In this document: piece after piece, positions 1 to 9,239 of the stretch
Numbering within the stretch: the stretch's first letter is position 1
Layout: each line of letters opens with the position of its first letter
NCBI RefSeq assembly: GCF_900635455.1
Contig: NZ_LR134116.1
Span: 806,001 to 870,000 of the forward strand
Source of the DNA: Yersinia intermedia
Lineage (GTDB): Bacteria; Pseudomonadota; Gammaproteobacteria; Enterobacterales; Enterobacteriaceae
Reading direction: 5' to 3'
Length of the DNA stretch: 64,000 nt
The notes under the pieces: generated by a model
What the model saw: the letters and a program-made list of their open reading frames with translations, nothing else
The model's database searches: none
Told to the model about the DNA's origin: nothing
Program-made: the position numbers and the translations under genes

Positions 1-788
1 CAGATCGCCGCTATTTGGCTCTAGGTGTGTTGGCGGGGATTGTCACCATTCCGATTGGCTGTATCGCTGGTGGGCTGGTGGCGATGTATTCCGGCGTGGA
101 AGTTAACGGTCAGCCGGTGGTATTCACGATGAGTCTGATCCTGATGAACATGATCCCGGTACTGATCGTGGCGGCGCTGGTTGCGCTGGGGTTGAAGCTG
201 ATTCCAGAGAAAATGATCAACGGCTTTCAAATCTTTGCCAAGATTTTGGTGGCGATCATCACCGTTGGTTTAGCGGCGGCGGTGGCTAAATTTGCCGTCG
301 GTTGGACGATAATCCCAGGTCTAGATCCGATCTTCATGACTGAAGGTGATAAGCCCGGCCAGGTTATGCGTGCGATCGAAGTCATCGGCTCTATCTCCTG
401 CGTACTGTTGGGGGCATACCCGATGGTATTGCTGCTAACCCGTTGGTTTGAAAAACCGTTGATGCGCGTTGGTGGATTGCTGCGGGTTAACAATATGGCG
501 GCGGGCGGTATGGTAGCGACGCTGGCAAACAACATCCCAATGTTTGGCATGATGAAACAAATGGATGCGCGCGGCAAAGTAATCAACTGTGCGTTCGCCG
601 TCTCAGCGGCCTTTGCTTTGGGCGATCACCTTGGCTTTGCCGCTGCGAATATGCCTAGCATGATTTTCCCCATGATCGTTGGCAAGTTGGTCGGTGGGGT
701 AACTGCCATCGGTGTGGCAATGATGTTGGTCCCGAAAGGGGAAGACGTTGCAGTCGACGCTGTGCAACCAGTGTCAGAGGAGTCCTAG
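1..788 (+). CDS. eutH: Ethanolamine permease-like protein EutH, C-terminal part
   Basis: Integral membrane protein of the ethanolamine (eut) operon, thought to let ethanolamine enter at low concentration or low pH. The window opens inside the gene: the frame is open from base 3 and reads DRRYLALGVLAG, which corresponds to about residue 150 of the roughly 408-residue enterobacterial protein. About 260 residues remain, with several hydrophobic helices and the conserved stretches LANNIPMFGMMKQMD and FALGDHLGFAAANM. The stop lies one base before the eutA start, so translation is probably coupled. The N-terminal part lies outside the window. Confidence 0.95.
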   Translation, partial: DRRYLALGVLAGIVTIPIGCIAGGLVAMYSGVEVNGQPVVFTMSLILMNMIPVLIVAALVALGLKLIPEKMINGFQIFAKILVAIITVGLAAAVAKFAVGWTIIPGLDPIFMTEGDKPGQVMRAIEVIGSISCVLLGAYPMVLLLTRWFEKPLMRVGGLLRVNNMAAGGMVATLANNIPMFGMMKQMDARGKVINCAFAVSAAFALGDHLGFAAANMPSMIFPMIVGKLVGGVTAIGVAMMLVPKGEDVAVDAVQPVSEES

Positions 789-789
789 C

Positions 790-2202
790 GTGAAAACTCT
801 CGAACTGCTTAGCGTCGGCATTGATATTGGCACAACCACAACGCAGGTAATTTTTTCTCGCCTGTCGTTGGTGAACCGTGCGTCTATTTCTCAGGTTCCC
901 CGCTATGAGTTCGTGAAGCGCGAGATTATTTGGCAGAGCCCAGTGTTGTTTACACCGGTTGATTTCGCTGGCTTCCTGCGGGAAGAAGAGCTGCTAGCAT
1001 TGGTATTGGCTCAGTATCAGGCTGCTGGGATTGCGCCAGAAACTATCGACTCTGGTGCCATTATCATCACCGGTGAAACAGCAAAAACCCGCAATGCGCG
1101 TCCGGCAATCGTGGCGCTATCTCAACGGTTAGGTGACTTTGTTGTCGCCACCGCCGGCCCACATTTGGAGTCGATAATTGCCGGTTTCGGTTCTGGTGCG
1201 CAGACCTTATCTGAGCAAAAAATGGCGCGGGTATTGAATATTGATATCGGTGGTGGCACCGCCAACTACGTGCTGTTTGAAGCAGGGCGCGTTATCAGCT
1301 CCGCCTGTTTAAACGTGGGGGGACGACTGCTTGAAACTCGCTCTGATGGTCACGTGTTACGTGCACATCCTGCCGGACAATGGATTGCCGACTCTCTGTT
1401 TGGCACTGGGGTGAATGTTGAAAACCTGACGTTAATACAGCTTAATCAAATAGCTGCACGCATGGCGCAACTGCTATTAGAAGTGTTCAATGGCGCACCT
1501 TCTTCACTGGCTCAGCGACTGCTGATGACTGATGCCTTACCCGTATGTGATTCGCTGTATGCCTTAACGTTATCTGGCGGCGTAGGCGAGTGTTTTCGTG
1601 CAGGTGAAAACGATAACCCATTCCGGTTTGGCGATATTGGCCCGCTGCTGGCGCAAGCCATTCACAACGATCCCGGTTTTGCCGCACTGCCGGTGCAGGT
1701 TCCGAATCAAACCGTGCGTGCCACCGTGATTGGTGCGGGTGCACATACGCTTTCTCTTTCTGGCAGCACTATCTGGCTCGATGGTCTCTCGCTCCCCATT
1801 CGCAATATTCCGGTGGTTCATCCTGCTGGAGGTAACGCTGCACTGCTGGTAGACGAGTGGCTGCAAGCGCTGACTCAAATGGATTTACAGCCACAGCAAG
1901 ATCTCTATGCATTGGCATTACCCACTGAACTGCCCGTGAGCTATGCCTCGGTGCAGCAGTGTATAGAAGCTTTGCAGACGTTTTGCGCTCATTTTCCTAA
2001 TCCACATCCGCTGCTGGTCGTCGCCTGCCAAGACTTTGGCAAAGCGTTGGGCATGTTGCTGCGGCCGATGATGGCACAACGTCAGCTGGCGGTGATCGAT
2101 GAAGTGATCACCCGAACCGGCGATTACATTGATATCGGCACACCGCTATTTGGCGGTGCAGTAGTGCCGGTCACCGTCAAATCACTGGCTTTTCCTTCTT
2201 AA
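790..2202 (+). CDS. eutA: Ethanolamine ammonia-lyase reactivase EutA
   Basis: Chaperone-like ATPase that reactivates ethanolamine ammonia-lyase by exchanging damaged cobalamin cofactor. It belongs to the actin/Hsp70 ATPase fold: the phosphate loop SVGIDIGTTTTQVIF is at the N-terminus, a second one, LNIDIGGGTANYVLF, near residue 155, and TLSGGVGE near residue 260. I chose the GTG at 790, which gives 470 residues, close to the usual 467; an ATG at 748 would sit inside eutH. The gene lies directly between eutH and eutB, as in the standard eut order. No defect is visible. Confidence 0.95.
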   Translation: MKTLELLSVGIDIGTTTTQVIFSRLSLVNRASISQVPRYEFVKREIIWQSPVLFTPVDFAGFLREEELLALVLAQYQAAGIAPETIDSGAIIITGETAKTRNARPAIVALSQRLGDFVVATAGPHLESIIAGFGSGAQTLSEQKMARVLNIDIGGGTANYVLFEAGRVISSACLNVGGRLLETRSDGHVLRAHPAGQWIADSLFGTGVNVENLTLIQLNQIAARMAQLLLEVFNGAPSSLAQRLLMTDALPVCDSLYALTLSGGVGECFRAGENDNPFRFGDIGPLLAQAIHNDPGFAALPVQVPNQTVRATVIGAGAHTLSLSGSTIWLDGLSLPIRNIPVVHPAGGNAALLVDEWLQALTQMDLQPQQDLYALALPTELPVSYASVQQCIEALQTFCAHFPNPHPLLVVACQDFGKALGMLLRPMMAQRQLAVIDEVITRTGDYIDIGTPLFGGAVVPVTVKSLAFPS

Positions 2203-2214
2203 GGGAACCTCATT

Positions 2215-3576
2215 ATGAAACTAAAAACACAACTATTTGGTAAGTCGTATCAGTTCAAGGATGTGAAGCAGGTACTGGCGAAAGCCAACGAACTGCGTTC
2301 GGGGGATGTGTTGGCTGGCGTGGTGGCTGGAAGTTCGCAAGAGCGCGTAGCGGCCAAGCAGGTGCTATCAGAGATGACGATTGCGGATATTCGTATGAAT
2401 CCGGTTATCCCGTATGAAGAAGACTGTGTGACCCGCATTATTCAAGATGACATCAACGAAACTGCCTATGCCCGAGTGAAAAACTGGAATATCAGCGAAC
2501 TTCGGGAATACATCCTTGATGATGAAACCAGCGTGGACGATATTGCCTTTTTACGCAAAGGGATAAGCTCCGAGGTGGTTGCTGCGGTGGCCAAGATTTG
2601 TTCCAACGCTGACTTGATTTACGGTGCCAAAAAGATGCCGGTGATTAAGAAAGCCAATACCACGATTGGCCTTCCTGGCACTTTCAGCGCCCGTTTACAA
2701 CCTAACGATACCCGTGACGATGTACAGAGTATCGTGGCGCAAATTTATGAAGGGCTTTCGTTTGGGTTGGGCGATGCTGTTATCGGGGTTAACCCAGTGA
2801 CCGATGATGTCGATAACCTGAGCCGTGTGTTAGATACCATTTACGGTGTAATAGACAAGTTTTCAATTCCGACCCAAGGCTGCGTGCTGGCGCATGTGAC
2901 GACCCAAATTGAAGCGATTAAACGCGGTGCACCGGGTGGCCTGATTTTCCAAAGTATTTGTGGCAGTGAAAAAGGGCTGAAAGAGTTCGGTGTTGAGCTG
3001 GCAATGCTGGATGAAGCGCGTGCAGTGGGCGCGGAATACAACCGCATCGCAGGTAGCAACTGTCTCTACTTTGAAACTGGACAAGGTTCTGCGCTATCTG
3101 CTGGCGCTAACTTCGGTGCCGATCAGGTCACGATGGAGGCGCGCAACTACGGTTTAGCGCATCACTACGATCCTTTCATCGTTAATACCGTGGTGGGCTT
3201 TATCGGGCCAGAGTATTTGTATAACGATCGCCAGATCATTCGCGCCGGTTTGGAAGACCATTTCATGGGCAAACTGAGCGGGATCTCAATGGGTTGCGAT
3301 TGCTGCTACACCAATCATGCTGATGCCGACCAAAACCTTAACGAAAACCTGATGATCCTACTAGCGACCGCCGGATGTAACTACATCATGGGGATGCCGC
3401 TGGGTGACGACATCATGCTCAACTATCAAACTACTGCATTTCACGATACAGCCACGGTGCGTCAGTTATTGAATCTGCGCCCATCGCCGGAGTTTGAGCG
3501 CTGGCTTGAAACAATGGGGCTGATGGCAAATGGTCGCTTGACCGCACGCGCCGGTGATCCGTCGCTATTTTTCTGA
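2215..3576 (+). CDS. eutB: Ethanolamine ammonia-lyase large subunit
   Basis: Catalytic subunit of adenosylcobalamin-dependent ethanolamine ammonia-lyase (ethanolamine to acetaldehyde plus ammonia), which works inside the Eut microcompartment. The 453-residue length is the family norm. Conserved features include the TIM-barrel segments SFGLGDAVIGVNPVTDDV and FQSICGSEKG, and the C-terminal MGCDCCYTNHADADQN. A good ribosome site (AAGGGAACC) precedes the ATG, and eutC follows after 18 bases. It is intact and syntenic with its partner subunit. Confidence 0.97.
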   Translation: MKLKTQLFGKSYQFKDVKQVLAKANELRSGDVLAGVVAGSSQERVAAKQVLSEMTIADIRMNPVIPYEEDCVTRIIQDDINETAYARVKNWNISELREYILDDETSVDDIAFLRKGISSEVVAAVAKICSNADLIYGAKKMPVIKKANTTIGLPGTFSARLQPNDTRDDVQSIVAQIYEGLSFGLGDAVIGVNPVTDDVDNLSRVLDTIYGVIDKFSIPTQGCVLAHVTTQIEAIKRGAPGGLIFQSICGSEKGLKEFGVELAMLDEARAVGAEYNRIAGSNCLYFETGQGSALSAGANFGADQVTMEARNYGLAHHYDPFIVNTVVGFIGPEYLYNDRQIIRAGLEDHFMGKLSGISMGCDCCYTNHADADQNLNENLMILLATAGCNYIMGMPLGDDIMLNYQTTAFHDTATVRQLLNLRPSPEFERWLETMGLMANGRLTARAGDPSLFF

Positions 3577-3594
3577 TTTCTGAGGTGAATCATC

Positions 3595-4470
3595 ATGGAT
3601 CAAAAACAAATAGAAGAGATTGTGCGCAGCGTGATGTTACGCATGGGGCAGGTCGAAGTTGCTACGCAACCGGCATCGGCAGCAGCCAGTGCAGATACCG
3701 TTGAGTGTTGTTCTATGGATCTCGGTTCTGAAGAAGCTAAGCAGTGGATTGGCGTGACCAATCCGCAACGCCTTGATGTGCTGCAAGAGTTGCGCAGCAG
3801 CACGGCAGCGCGAGTATGTACTGGCCGCGCAGGTCCTCGTCCACGTACTCAGGCACTGCTGCGTTTTCTGGCTGACCATTCGCGCTCCAAAGATACGGTA
3901 CTAAAAGAGGTGCCGCTGGAGTGGGTACAAAAGCATGGCCTACTGGAAGTGCAGTCTGAAATCAGTGACAAAAACCTGTATCTCACTCGTCCAGATATGG
4001 GGCGATGCCTTAGCGCCAGTGCAATAGAAACATTGAAAACCCAGTGCAAAGCCAATCCTGATGTGCAGGTGGTTATTTCTGATGGGCTATCGACTGATGC
4101 CATCACAGCTAACTATGACGAGATCCTACCGCCGCTGCTGAAAGGTTTGGAACTTGCAGGGATGAACGTTGGCACGCCGTTCTTTGTGCGCTATGGCCGC
4201 GTGAAAATTGAAGATCAGATTGGCGAATTACTGGGCGCGAAAGTGGTGATTTTGCTGGTTGGCGAGCGCCCTGGATTGGGGCAATCGGAAAGCCTTTCCT
4301 GCTATGCAGTCTATTCGCCACGAGTGGCAACCACCGTAGAAGCTGATCGCACCTGCATTTCAAATATCCATCGAGGCGGAACGCCTCCGGTTGAAGCGGC
4401 TGCGGTAATTGTGGATTTGGCAAAAAGAATGCTGGAGCAAAAAGCTTCTGGTATTTCGATGACTCGTTAA
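3595..4470 (+). CDS. eutC: Ethanolamine ammonia-lyase small subunit
   Basis: Small subunit of ethanolamine ammonia-lyase; it closes over the cobalamin bound to EutB and helps to direct the enzyme into the microcompartment. The 291-residue length is typical. Conserved segments seen are [47 protein letters not shown] and the C-terminal [17 protein letters not shown]. The ATG at 3595 has the site GAGGTG upstream. It is in line with eutB and eutL, and no damage is visible. Confidence 0.96.
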   Translation: MDQKQIEEIVRSVMLRMGQVEVATQPASAAASADTVECCSMDLGSEEAKQWIGVTNPQRLDVLQELRSSTAARVCTGRAGPRPRTQALLRFLADHSRSKDTVLKEVPLEWVQKHGLLEVQSEISDKNLYLTRPDMGRCLSASAIETLKTQCKANPDVQVVISDGLSTDAITANYDEILPPLLKGLELAGMNVGTPFFVRYGRVKIEDQIGELLGAKVVILLVGERPGLGQSESLSCYAVYSPRVATTVEADRTCISNIHRGGTPPVEAAAVIVDLAKRMLEQKASGISMTR

Positions 4471-4482
4471 GGAGAAAACACT

Positions 4483-5142
4483 ATGCCAGCATTAGATTTT
4501 ATTAAACCAAGCGTCAAAGCGATGAGAGTTATTGCTGCGCTGCAAGACAATTTCCGTTGCGAGTTGAAATTGCCATCCCATATTAGCAGTCTTGGCCTGA
4601 TTACCGTTGATTCTGACGATGTGGCTTACATCGCCGCCGATGAAGCCACCAAACAAGCTCAGGTAGAAGTGGTGTATGGCCGCTCACTGTATGCCGGTGC
4701 CGCACATTCACCATCACCGTCTTCGGGTGAAGTGATTATTATGCTCGGCGGGCCGAACCCTGCCGAAGTGCGTGCCGGTTTAGATGCGATGTTTGCCATG
4801 ATCGAGCAAGGGCCAGCATTCCAATGGGCCAGTGATGCCGAGGATACGGCGTTTCTAGCCCATGTGGTTTCACGTACTGGCTCCTACCTTTCTGCCTCTA
4901 CCGGCATTCGTTTAGGTGACCCGTTAGCGTATTTGGTTGCTCCACCGCTGGAGGCCACATTTGGCATTGATGCCGCGCTGAAATCGGCCAATGTGCAGTT
5001 AGTGACCTATGTTCCACCACCGTCAGAAACCAACTACTCCGCTGCGTTTTTAAGCGGTAGTCAGGCGGCCTGCAAAGCTGCGTGTAATGCGTTTAGCGAA
5101 GCGGTATTGGAAATAGCACGCTGCCCTATTCAGCGCGCTTAA
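4483..5142 (+). CDS. eutL: Ethanolamine microcompartment shell protein EutL
   Basis: Tandem BMC-domain shell protein that forms a trimer with a gated pore in the facet of the Eut microcompartment. It is 219 residues long, the family norm, and made of two circularly permuted BMC halves. Recognisable stretches are [38 protein letters not shown] and [15 protein letters not shown]. An AGGAGAA ribosome site precedes it, 12 bases after eutC. Its presence shows that the operon encoded an encapsulated pathway, although eutS, eutM and eutN would lie outside the window if they are present. Confidence 0.96.
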   Translation: MPALDFIKPSVKAMRVIAALQDNFRCELKLPSHISSLGLITVDSDDVAYIAADEATKQAQVEVVYGRSLYAGAAHSPSPSSGEVIIMLGGPNPAEVRAGLDAMFAMIEQGPAFQWASDAEDTAFLAHVVSRTGSYLSASTGIRLGDPLAYLVAPPLEATFGIDAALKSANVQLVTYVPPPSETNYSAAFLSGSQAACKAACNAFSEAVLEIARCPIQRA

Positions 5143-5154
5143 CGGAGGACGGCC

Positions 5155-5709
5155 ATGATCAACGCGCTGGGATTACTGGAAGTTTCGGGTCTGGTCGCGG
5201 GAATTGATGCAGCTGATGCCATGCTCAAAGCCGCCGATGTAAGAGTTCTCAACCATCAGGTGATTTCGCCGGGGTGGGTTACGTTAGTCATCGAAGGCGA
5301 TCTGGCTGCCTGCCGTGCGGCGCTGGATGCCGGTGTTGCCGCTGCTAGCCGTACCGGTACGGTCATCAGCCGTAAAGAGATTGGCCGTCCGGATCCCGAC
5401 ATTGAAGAGTTCGTTTTAGAACTGCGCGGTGTCAGGCCGAAAGCGCATGCGGTGTCTGATCATGTGGAGGATCCAGAACAGGTGCCGGCCACAGAGGAGA
5501 ACGATGCAGCATGGCCGCTGGAAGCATTGTTGGCGGAAATTGCCAGCCATGCTCAAGGCATGACGGTCGGTGAAGTTGCTGCGCGTTATCAGCTTAGCTT
5601 GAAGCAGAGCAAGTATGCGTTAGAAGGGCTGCTGCGAGAGGGCAAACTGCGTAAGCGCGGCAGCCGTTATCGCGTGAAGGCGGTGAACAGGGAGGTGGGC
5701 CATGAGTGA
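5155..5709 (+). CDS. eutK: Ethanolamine microcompartment protein EutK
   Basis: Minor shell protein with one BMC domain at the N-terminus (about residues 1-90, starting MINALGLLEVSGLVAGIDAADA) and a C-terminal winged-helix-like domain (about residues 120-180, with MTVGEVAARYQLSLKQSKYALE) that in the enterobacterial family has been proposed to bind nucleic acid. At 184 residues it is slightly longer than the E. coli protein, mostly in the linker. The site GGAGG lies just upstream. The stop codon overlaps the start of the following remnant ORF by eight bases, which suggests that an intact gene once followed in the operon. Confidence 0.94.
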   Translation: MINALGLLEVSGLVAGIDAADAMLKAADVRVLNHQVISPGWVTLVIEGDLAACRAALDAGVAAASRTGTVISRKEIGRPDPDIEEFVLELRGVRPKAHAVSDHVEDPEQVPATEENDAAWPLEALLAEIASHAQGMTVGEVAARYQLSLKQSKYALEGLLREGKLRKRGSRYRVKAVNREVGHE

Positions 5710-6031
5710 CCCGAGCCAAATGCGCATTGCGCTAACACCCGAGGAGATCCGCGCTCGAGTTGCGGCGGCGGGCGGTGCGGGGCTTCCTACTTACGTAAAA
5801 CTTCAGGCGAAGGCGGAGATTTATCTGGTCAATGCTGCCGAGTGTGAGCCGCTGTTGCAGGTCGATCAACAACTGGTGGTGCGGTCGGCCGATAGCTTGC
5901 TGCGTAGCCTGCAATACGTCATGTGTACCACGCAAGCTGCAAGTCAATCCGCAGGAGAAAAAGGCGCACTGGTATACAGCATGGTGGTGCCTAATCCACA
6001 CCCGGAATGCTGGCAGCAACTGGTTGGATAA
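5702..6031 (+). pseudogene. Collapsed PduS-like electron-transfer protein fused to a shell-protein tail
   Basis: The first about 78 residues, with GAGLPTYVKLQAKAEIYLVN and AAECEPLLQVDQQL, match the N-terminus of PduS/RnfC-type flavoprotein cobalamin reductases, proteins of roughly 450 residues. After about position 5940 the similarity stops, and the ORF ends with [15 protein letters not shown], which resembles the C-terminal end of a BMC shell protein (PduT-like). The simplest reading is an internal deletion that removed most of a pduS-like gene and the front of a following shell gene. The glycine-rich N-terminal motif is also shortened. I infer that the product is not functional. The identity of the tail is a weak call. 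Confidence 0.6.
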
Positions 6032-6060
6032 CACTTGTGGGTTTCTACCGAGGAGCGCAT

Positions 6061-7110
6061 ATGAAAAAAAAACCAGAGCTCGATCTGCACCATCTTTTTT
6101 CTGGGGAAATCGATCCAGAGAATTGCAAACCGTTAGTTGAGCAAGAAAATGTTCATCAACGAAAGTCGCAAGATGTGTATGAACACGCCTGCACTATCAC
6201 CGCATGGCAGCAACTTTATGATCAGCTCCACCCAGGAAAGTTTAAAGGTGAACTAACCGAAATTCTTTTTGATGGTGTGCAGATTTTCCGTGAATACACC
6301 AGCTTAGCTCTGCGCCAATCTTGCATGGTGTGGCCGGATGCCTTCTGGTTTGGGATCCCTGAGTTGAAAGGTGAACACGGTTTTATCGGTGCGCAACCAC
6401 TGGACTTACAAGAAATCGCGGTTCGCCCTGGAGGAAAAGAGTTTGAACTCAGCACTCCAGATGATTACACCATTCTCGGCGTGGTGGTTTCTCATGATAT
6501 GTTGTTTAACCACGCAGCATCGTTACTCGACCCTGATCGTCTGTTGCAACTGCTCAACAGTAACCCGGCTCTGGAAGTGAATGCTTATCAAAAAGAATTC
6601 CTATGGTATTTCATTAATCAGGTGCTATTGCACGGCAGCGTGGATCCTGAATGTATGCAACTGGCAAATGTGCGCAAAGTGTTGTGCCACAACCTGCTAA
6701 CGGCGATGACCAATTTACTGGAAGGCGCACAGCCAGTCTCGACCCGACAAGTGCACAGCCGAATTAACTATCGACATCTGGTCTCACAGGCGAGGGAATA
6801 TCTGTTGAGCCAATCTTCTGAGCCGGTAACTGTGTTGGATTTATGCCGTGAGTTATACGTTAGCCGTAGAACGCTGCAAAACGGTTTTCATCAGGTGCTA
6901 GGCATTGGGCCGAACGCGTGGCTAAAAGCATTGCGCCTGAATGCGGTACGCCGCGAACTGGTCAGCCCATATTCTGAGTGCCGCACCGTGAAGGACGCCG
7001 CGATGCAGTGGGGATTTTGGCATTTAAGCCAGTTTGCTATTGATTATCAGCGTCTGTTTAATGAAAAACCATCGGCTTCGCTGGCCGCGCGTGGTACTCG
7101 CTTTATCTAG
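6061..7110 (+). CDS. eutR: AraC-family ethanolamine operon activator EutR
   Basis: Transcription activator of the eut operon that responds to ethanolamine together with adenosylcobalamin. It has 349 residues from the ATG at 6061, with the site GAGGAGC just upstream; an in-frame upstream start at 6007 would add 18 residues unlike the family. The N-terminal sensing region contains the conserved [20 protein letters not shown] and [10 protein letters not shown]. The C-terminal double helix-turn-helix (about residues 245-345) includes [19 protein letters not shown] and [18 protein letters not shown]. It closes the eut operon, the usual position. Confidence 0.95.
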   Translation: MKKKPELDLHHLFSGEIDPENCKPLVEQENVHQRKSQDVYEHACTITAWQQLYDQLHPGKFKGELTEILFDGVQIFREYTSLALRQSCMVWPDAFWFGIPELKGEHGFIGAQPLDLQEIAVRPGGKEFELSTPDDYTILGVVVSHDMLFNHAASLLDPDRLLQLLNSNPALEVNAYQKEFLWYFINQVLLHGSVDPECMQLANVRKVLCHNLLTAMTNLLEGAQPVSTRQVHSRINYRHLVSQAREYLLSQSSEPVTVLDLCRELYVSRRTLQNGFHQVLGIGPNAWLKALRLNAVRRELVSPYSECRTVKDAAMQWGFWHLSQFAIDYQRLFNEKPSASLAARGTRFI

Positions 7111-7127
7111 TCATCATGGCGGGGTAT

Positions 7128-7159
7128 ACAAACAAAAACGGACCTCCATGGAGATCCGT
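7128..7159 (-). terminator. Original tRNA-Phe terminator, displaced by the island
   Basis: On the minus strand a near-perfect 10-bp stem (7138-7147 with 7150-7159, one G-U pair) is followed by TTTTTGTTTG, a standard factor-independent terminator. It lies just beyond the left copy of the tRNA-Phe 3' end and points away from it. I infer that this is the terminator that once followed the intact tRNA-Phe now 28 kb away. It may also act from the other side on eutR transcripts. Confidence 0.75.
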
Positions 7160-7170
7160 TGATATGAATT

Positions 7171-7219
7171 TGGTGCCCGGACTCGGAATCGAACCAAGGA
7201 CACGGGGATTTTCAATCCC
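7171..7219. repeat. attL: 49-bp copy of the tRNA-Phe 3' end
   Basis: These 49 bases are identical to 35023-35071, the 3' part of tRNA-Phe including the CCA end, T arm, variable loop and anticodon arm. After the identity ends, the left copy continues TGCGTAATT and the right copy continues into the rest of the tRNA. This is the classic footprint of tyrosine-integrase insertion into a tRNA gene and marks the left border of the integrated element. Confidence 0.95.
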
Positions 7220-7279
7220 TGCGTAATTGTAATACCAACAGTAATTTCGTCACTTGGATAACTAATCCAGGTAACGTGT

Positions 7280-8248
7280 ATGCATGTGATCTCAGTAATT
7301 TCTACAAAAGGTGGGGAGGGGAAATCGACCCATGCCGCCAATATTAGTGGCTTTTGTGCTGATGCAGGTCTAAAAACACTGCTTATTGATGGCGATTATG
7401 CTCAGCCAACGGCTTCCAGCTACTACTCACTTCGCTATGAAGCCTCCTGTGGTCTATACGAATTACTTATGCGCACGGTTGATCTCAATCAGCCAGAACA
7501 ACTCATTTCTCATACCAATATTAATAATCTTGATCTGATTATTTCCAATGATCCTCATGAGCAATTAAAAACATCCATGATGCATATACCAGATGGGCGT
7601 ATTCGCTTGCGTAATCTGTTAATGCACCCCTTGTTTCAATCCTACGATGTCATCGTCATTGATTCCCAAGGTGCCCGCTCCATCATGCTGGAGTTAGTCA
7701 TTCTGGCAACCAACCACACTGCAGTTGCGCTAATAAAACCGATCGTCCCTGATGTACGAGAATTTTTACGCGGCACTATCACCTTGATGGAAGGGCTATT
7801 GCCCTACGACAATTTTGGCATTGTGCTGCCACCGGTGAAGGTGCTGGTTAACTGTATGGATTATACCGTCTTAGCCAGAAATGCATTGGATGCTCTAACT
7901 GATATTGTGGAGCAGGGAGTCTATGGCTCTACAGATATTTCAGTCTCTATGTTACAGACTCAAGTTTATGATTTAGATATATATAAGTCTGGCCACAGCT
8001 TATCCAGATGTCGGTCGCGGGGGATATCAAAGTTGCAAGAGCTGGTGGAGTGCTACGGGAGTTGGACTGAAAGCACGGTTGTTTGCGGCCTACAATACTC
8101 GGACGGTGAATATGATGAAATCCCGAGATCCGACCAACTGGGAAGAAAACCTACTGCGCTGGTTGGTCAGCCCCCAGAATACCTTGATGTCTTCAGGGGG
8201 AGATACCTATCTGAGTGGGAGTCAGCGTGGTGTTGGGGGAGATATTGA
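7280..8248 (+). CDS. ParA-family ATPase with its C-terminus replaced by out-of-frame traG sequence
   Basis: Partition-type ATPase of the kind found next to the attachment site of SPI-7/pKLC102-type ICEs, where it helps to maintain the excised element. The deviant Walker motif STKGGEGKSTHAANI starts near residue 9, DGDYAQPTAS near residue 38 and the switch VIVIDSQGARS near residue 123. ParA-like sequence runs to about residue 236 (DLDIYK, near base 7987). The last about 85 residues are the wrong frame of a traG-like gene, so the native C-terminus is lost. The ATPase core is intact, but function is doubtful. It is the first gene inside attL. Confidence 0.8.
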   Translation: MHVISVISTKGGEGKSTHAANISGFCADAGLKTLLIDGDYAQPTASSYYSLRYEASCGLYELLMRTVDLNQPEQLISHTNINNLDLIISNDPHEQLKTSMMHIPDGRIRLRNLLMHPLFQSYDVIVIDSQGARSIMLELVILATNHTAVALIKPIVPDVREFLRGTITLMEGLLPYDNFGIVLPPVKVLVNCMDYTVLARNALDALTDIVEQGVYGSTDISVSMLQTQVYDLDIYKSGHSLSRCRSRGISKLQELVECYGSWTESTVVCGLQYSDGEYDEIPRSDQLGRKPTALVGQPPEYLDVFRGRYLSEWESAWCWGRY

Positions 8249-8783
8249 TACCGGCTTCAAGCAGTTGGTGAGTGGCCTGGGAGCATTCTCGGTGCAATCT
8301 ATCCAGTTACCGGCGTTTGATGCGTTGCGGCAGGCATTGCCGATGGTTCATGGCATTCTGATGATGGCTATGGTTATCTGTATTCCCTTGGTGATGCTGT
8401 TGGGTGCATACGATCCGAGAGTGGTGATAACGCTGACGTTTGCCATGTTTGCACTGACATTTGTGACGTTCTGGTGGGAACTGGGCAGTTGGCTGGATGA
8501 TCGGCTGATCGAGATTGTCTACACCGGCGCTCGCGGTTATTACAACTGGTTTAGCAATGTCGGCGCAGAAGGCTGGATCATGAATCTGGTGCTCGGCTCC
8601 ATGTTTGTTGTGTTGCCTATGTTTTGGTTTGGCGCTGTAGGCTGGAGTGGTGTGCAGATAGGTCATGCGCTATCTCAGTCAATGAGTAGTGGTACTCAAA
8701 TATCGCAGCAAGCGGGTGCTGCTGGTGGGCAAACAGTAACAAATACAGCGAAGAGTGCACTCAGCAAAGCAAAACGAAAATGA
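7987..8783 (+). pseudogene. 3' fragment of a TraG-like ICE mating-pair protein
   Basis: An open frame (stop-free from about 7987; a TTG codon at 8079 could restart it) reads GRGGYQSCKSWWSATGVGLK and then SRDPTNWEENLLRWLVSPQN. This resembles the middle of the TraG N-terminal-domain proteins of SPI-7-type ICEs, which are about 500 residues long. Three membrane segments follow (about 8335-8400, 8415-8475 and 8575-8655), then a Gln/Ser/Ala-rich tail ending SALSKAKRK. The N-terminal half is missing, deleted at the junction with parA. Such proteins sit in the inner membrane and stabilise mating pairs; this remnant can no longer do so. The family call is from memory of conserved patterns. Confidence 0.65.
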
Positions 8784-8821
8784 CATTTGTAGGGATTGTT
8801 ATTGTTAGCTATATCAATACA

Positions 8822-9040
8822 TTACTCATCATCACTTCTAATGTCCCCAACGTAAAAGCCATAGCCACTATGCCCATCACGCCACCCATCATCTGCGTTT
8901 TCTGATTTAACGACATCTCTTTTACTTACGGTTATTACGAAAGTTAGAATAGATAGCAGCGTATTAATTGCTGCAATTAGACCATTGAGAATAGCTAACC
9001 AAGATTCATTTTTTTGAGCGTTAACATTCCTGTTTTTCAT
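8822..9040 (-). CDS. Small predicted membrane protein, unknown
   Basis: A 72-residue ORF on the minus strand with the ribosome site AAGGAAA about seven bases before its ATG. It has one clear hydrophobic segment (residues 15-37, about LAILNGLIAAINTLLSILTF), followed by a charged tail rich in Asp and Gly and ending DIRSDDE. I recognise no family. It stands alone between the traG remnant and an AT-rich gap, which is usual for ICE accessory genes. Confidence 0.5.
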   Translation of the reverse strand: MKNRNVNAQKNESWLAILNGLIAAINTLLSILTFVITVSKRDVVKSENADDGWRDGHSGYGFYVGDIRSDDE

Positions 9041-9239
9041 TATATTTCCTTATAAAAATATTAATCAATTACAATTATATTTTTTGCATTTATAATGATG
9101 CTAGTGAGTTTTTCATGAATAACTTATATTCTCTTATAAAGATAATTCTTTCCGCTCGAAATGTCGACAATGAATATATTGAATTGTATCGTGATACTCG
9201 AAGTAATTAGCTCTTAGCATACAAGGACTTTAATTTACG

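Noticed and set aside
7160..7230. A second tRNA-Phe gene at the left border
   Set aside because: Only the 3' 49 bases are present; the acceptor 5' strand and D arm are missing, so it is an attachment-site copy.
9115..9210. 31-codon ORF before the 191-residue hypothetical gene
   Set aside because: No ribosome site and AT-rich composition; it could be a gene fragment, but there is not enough to call it.
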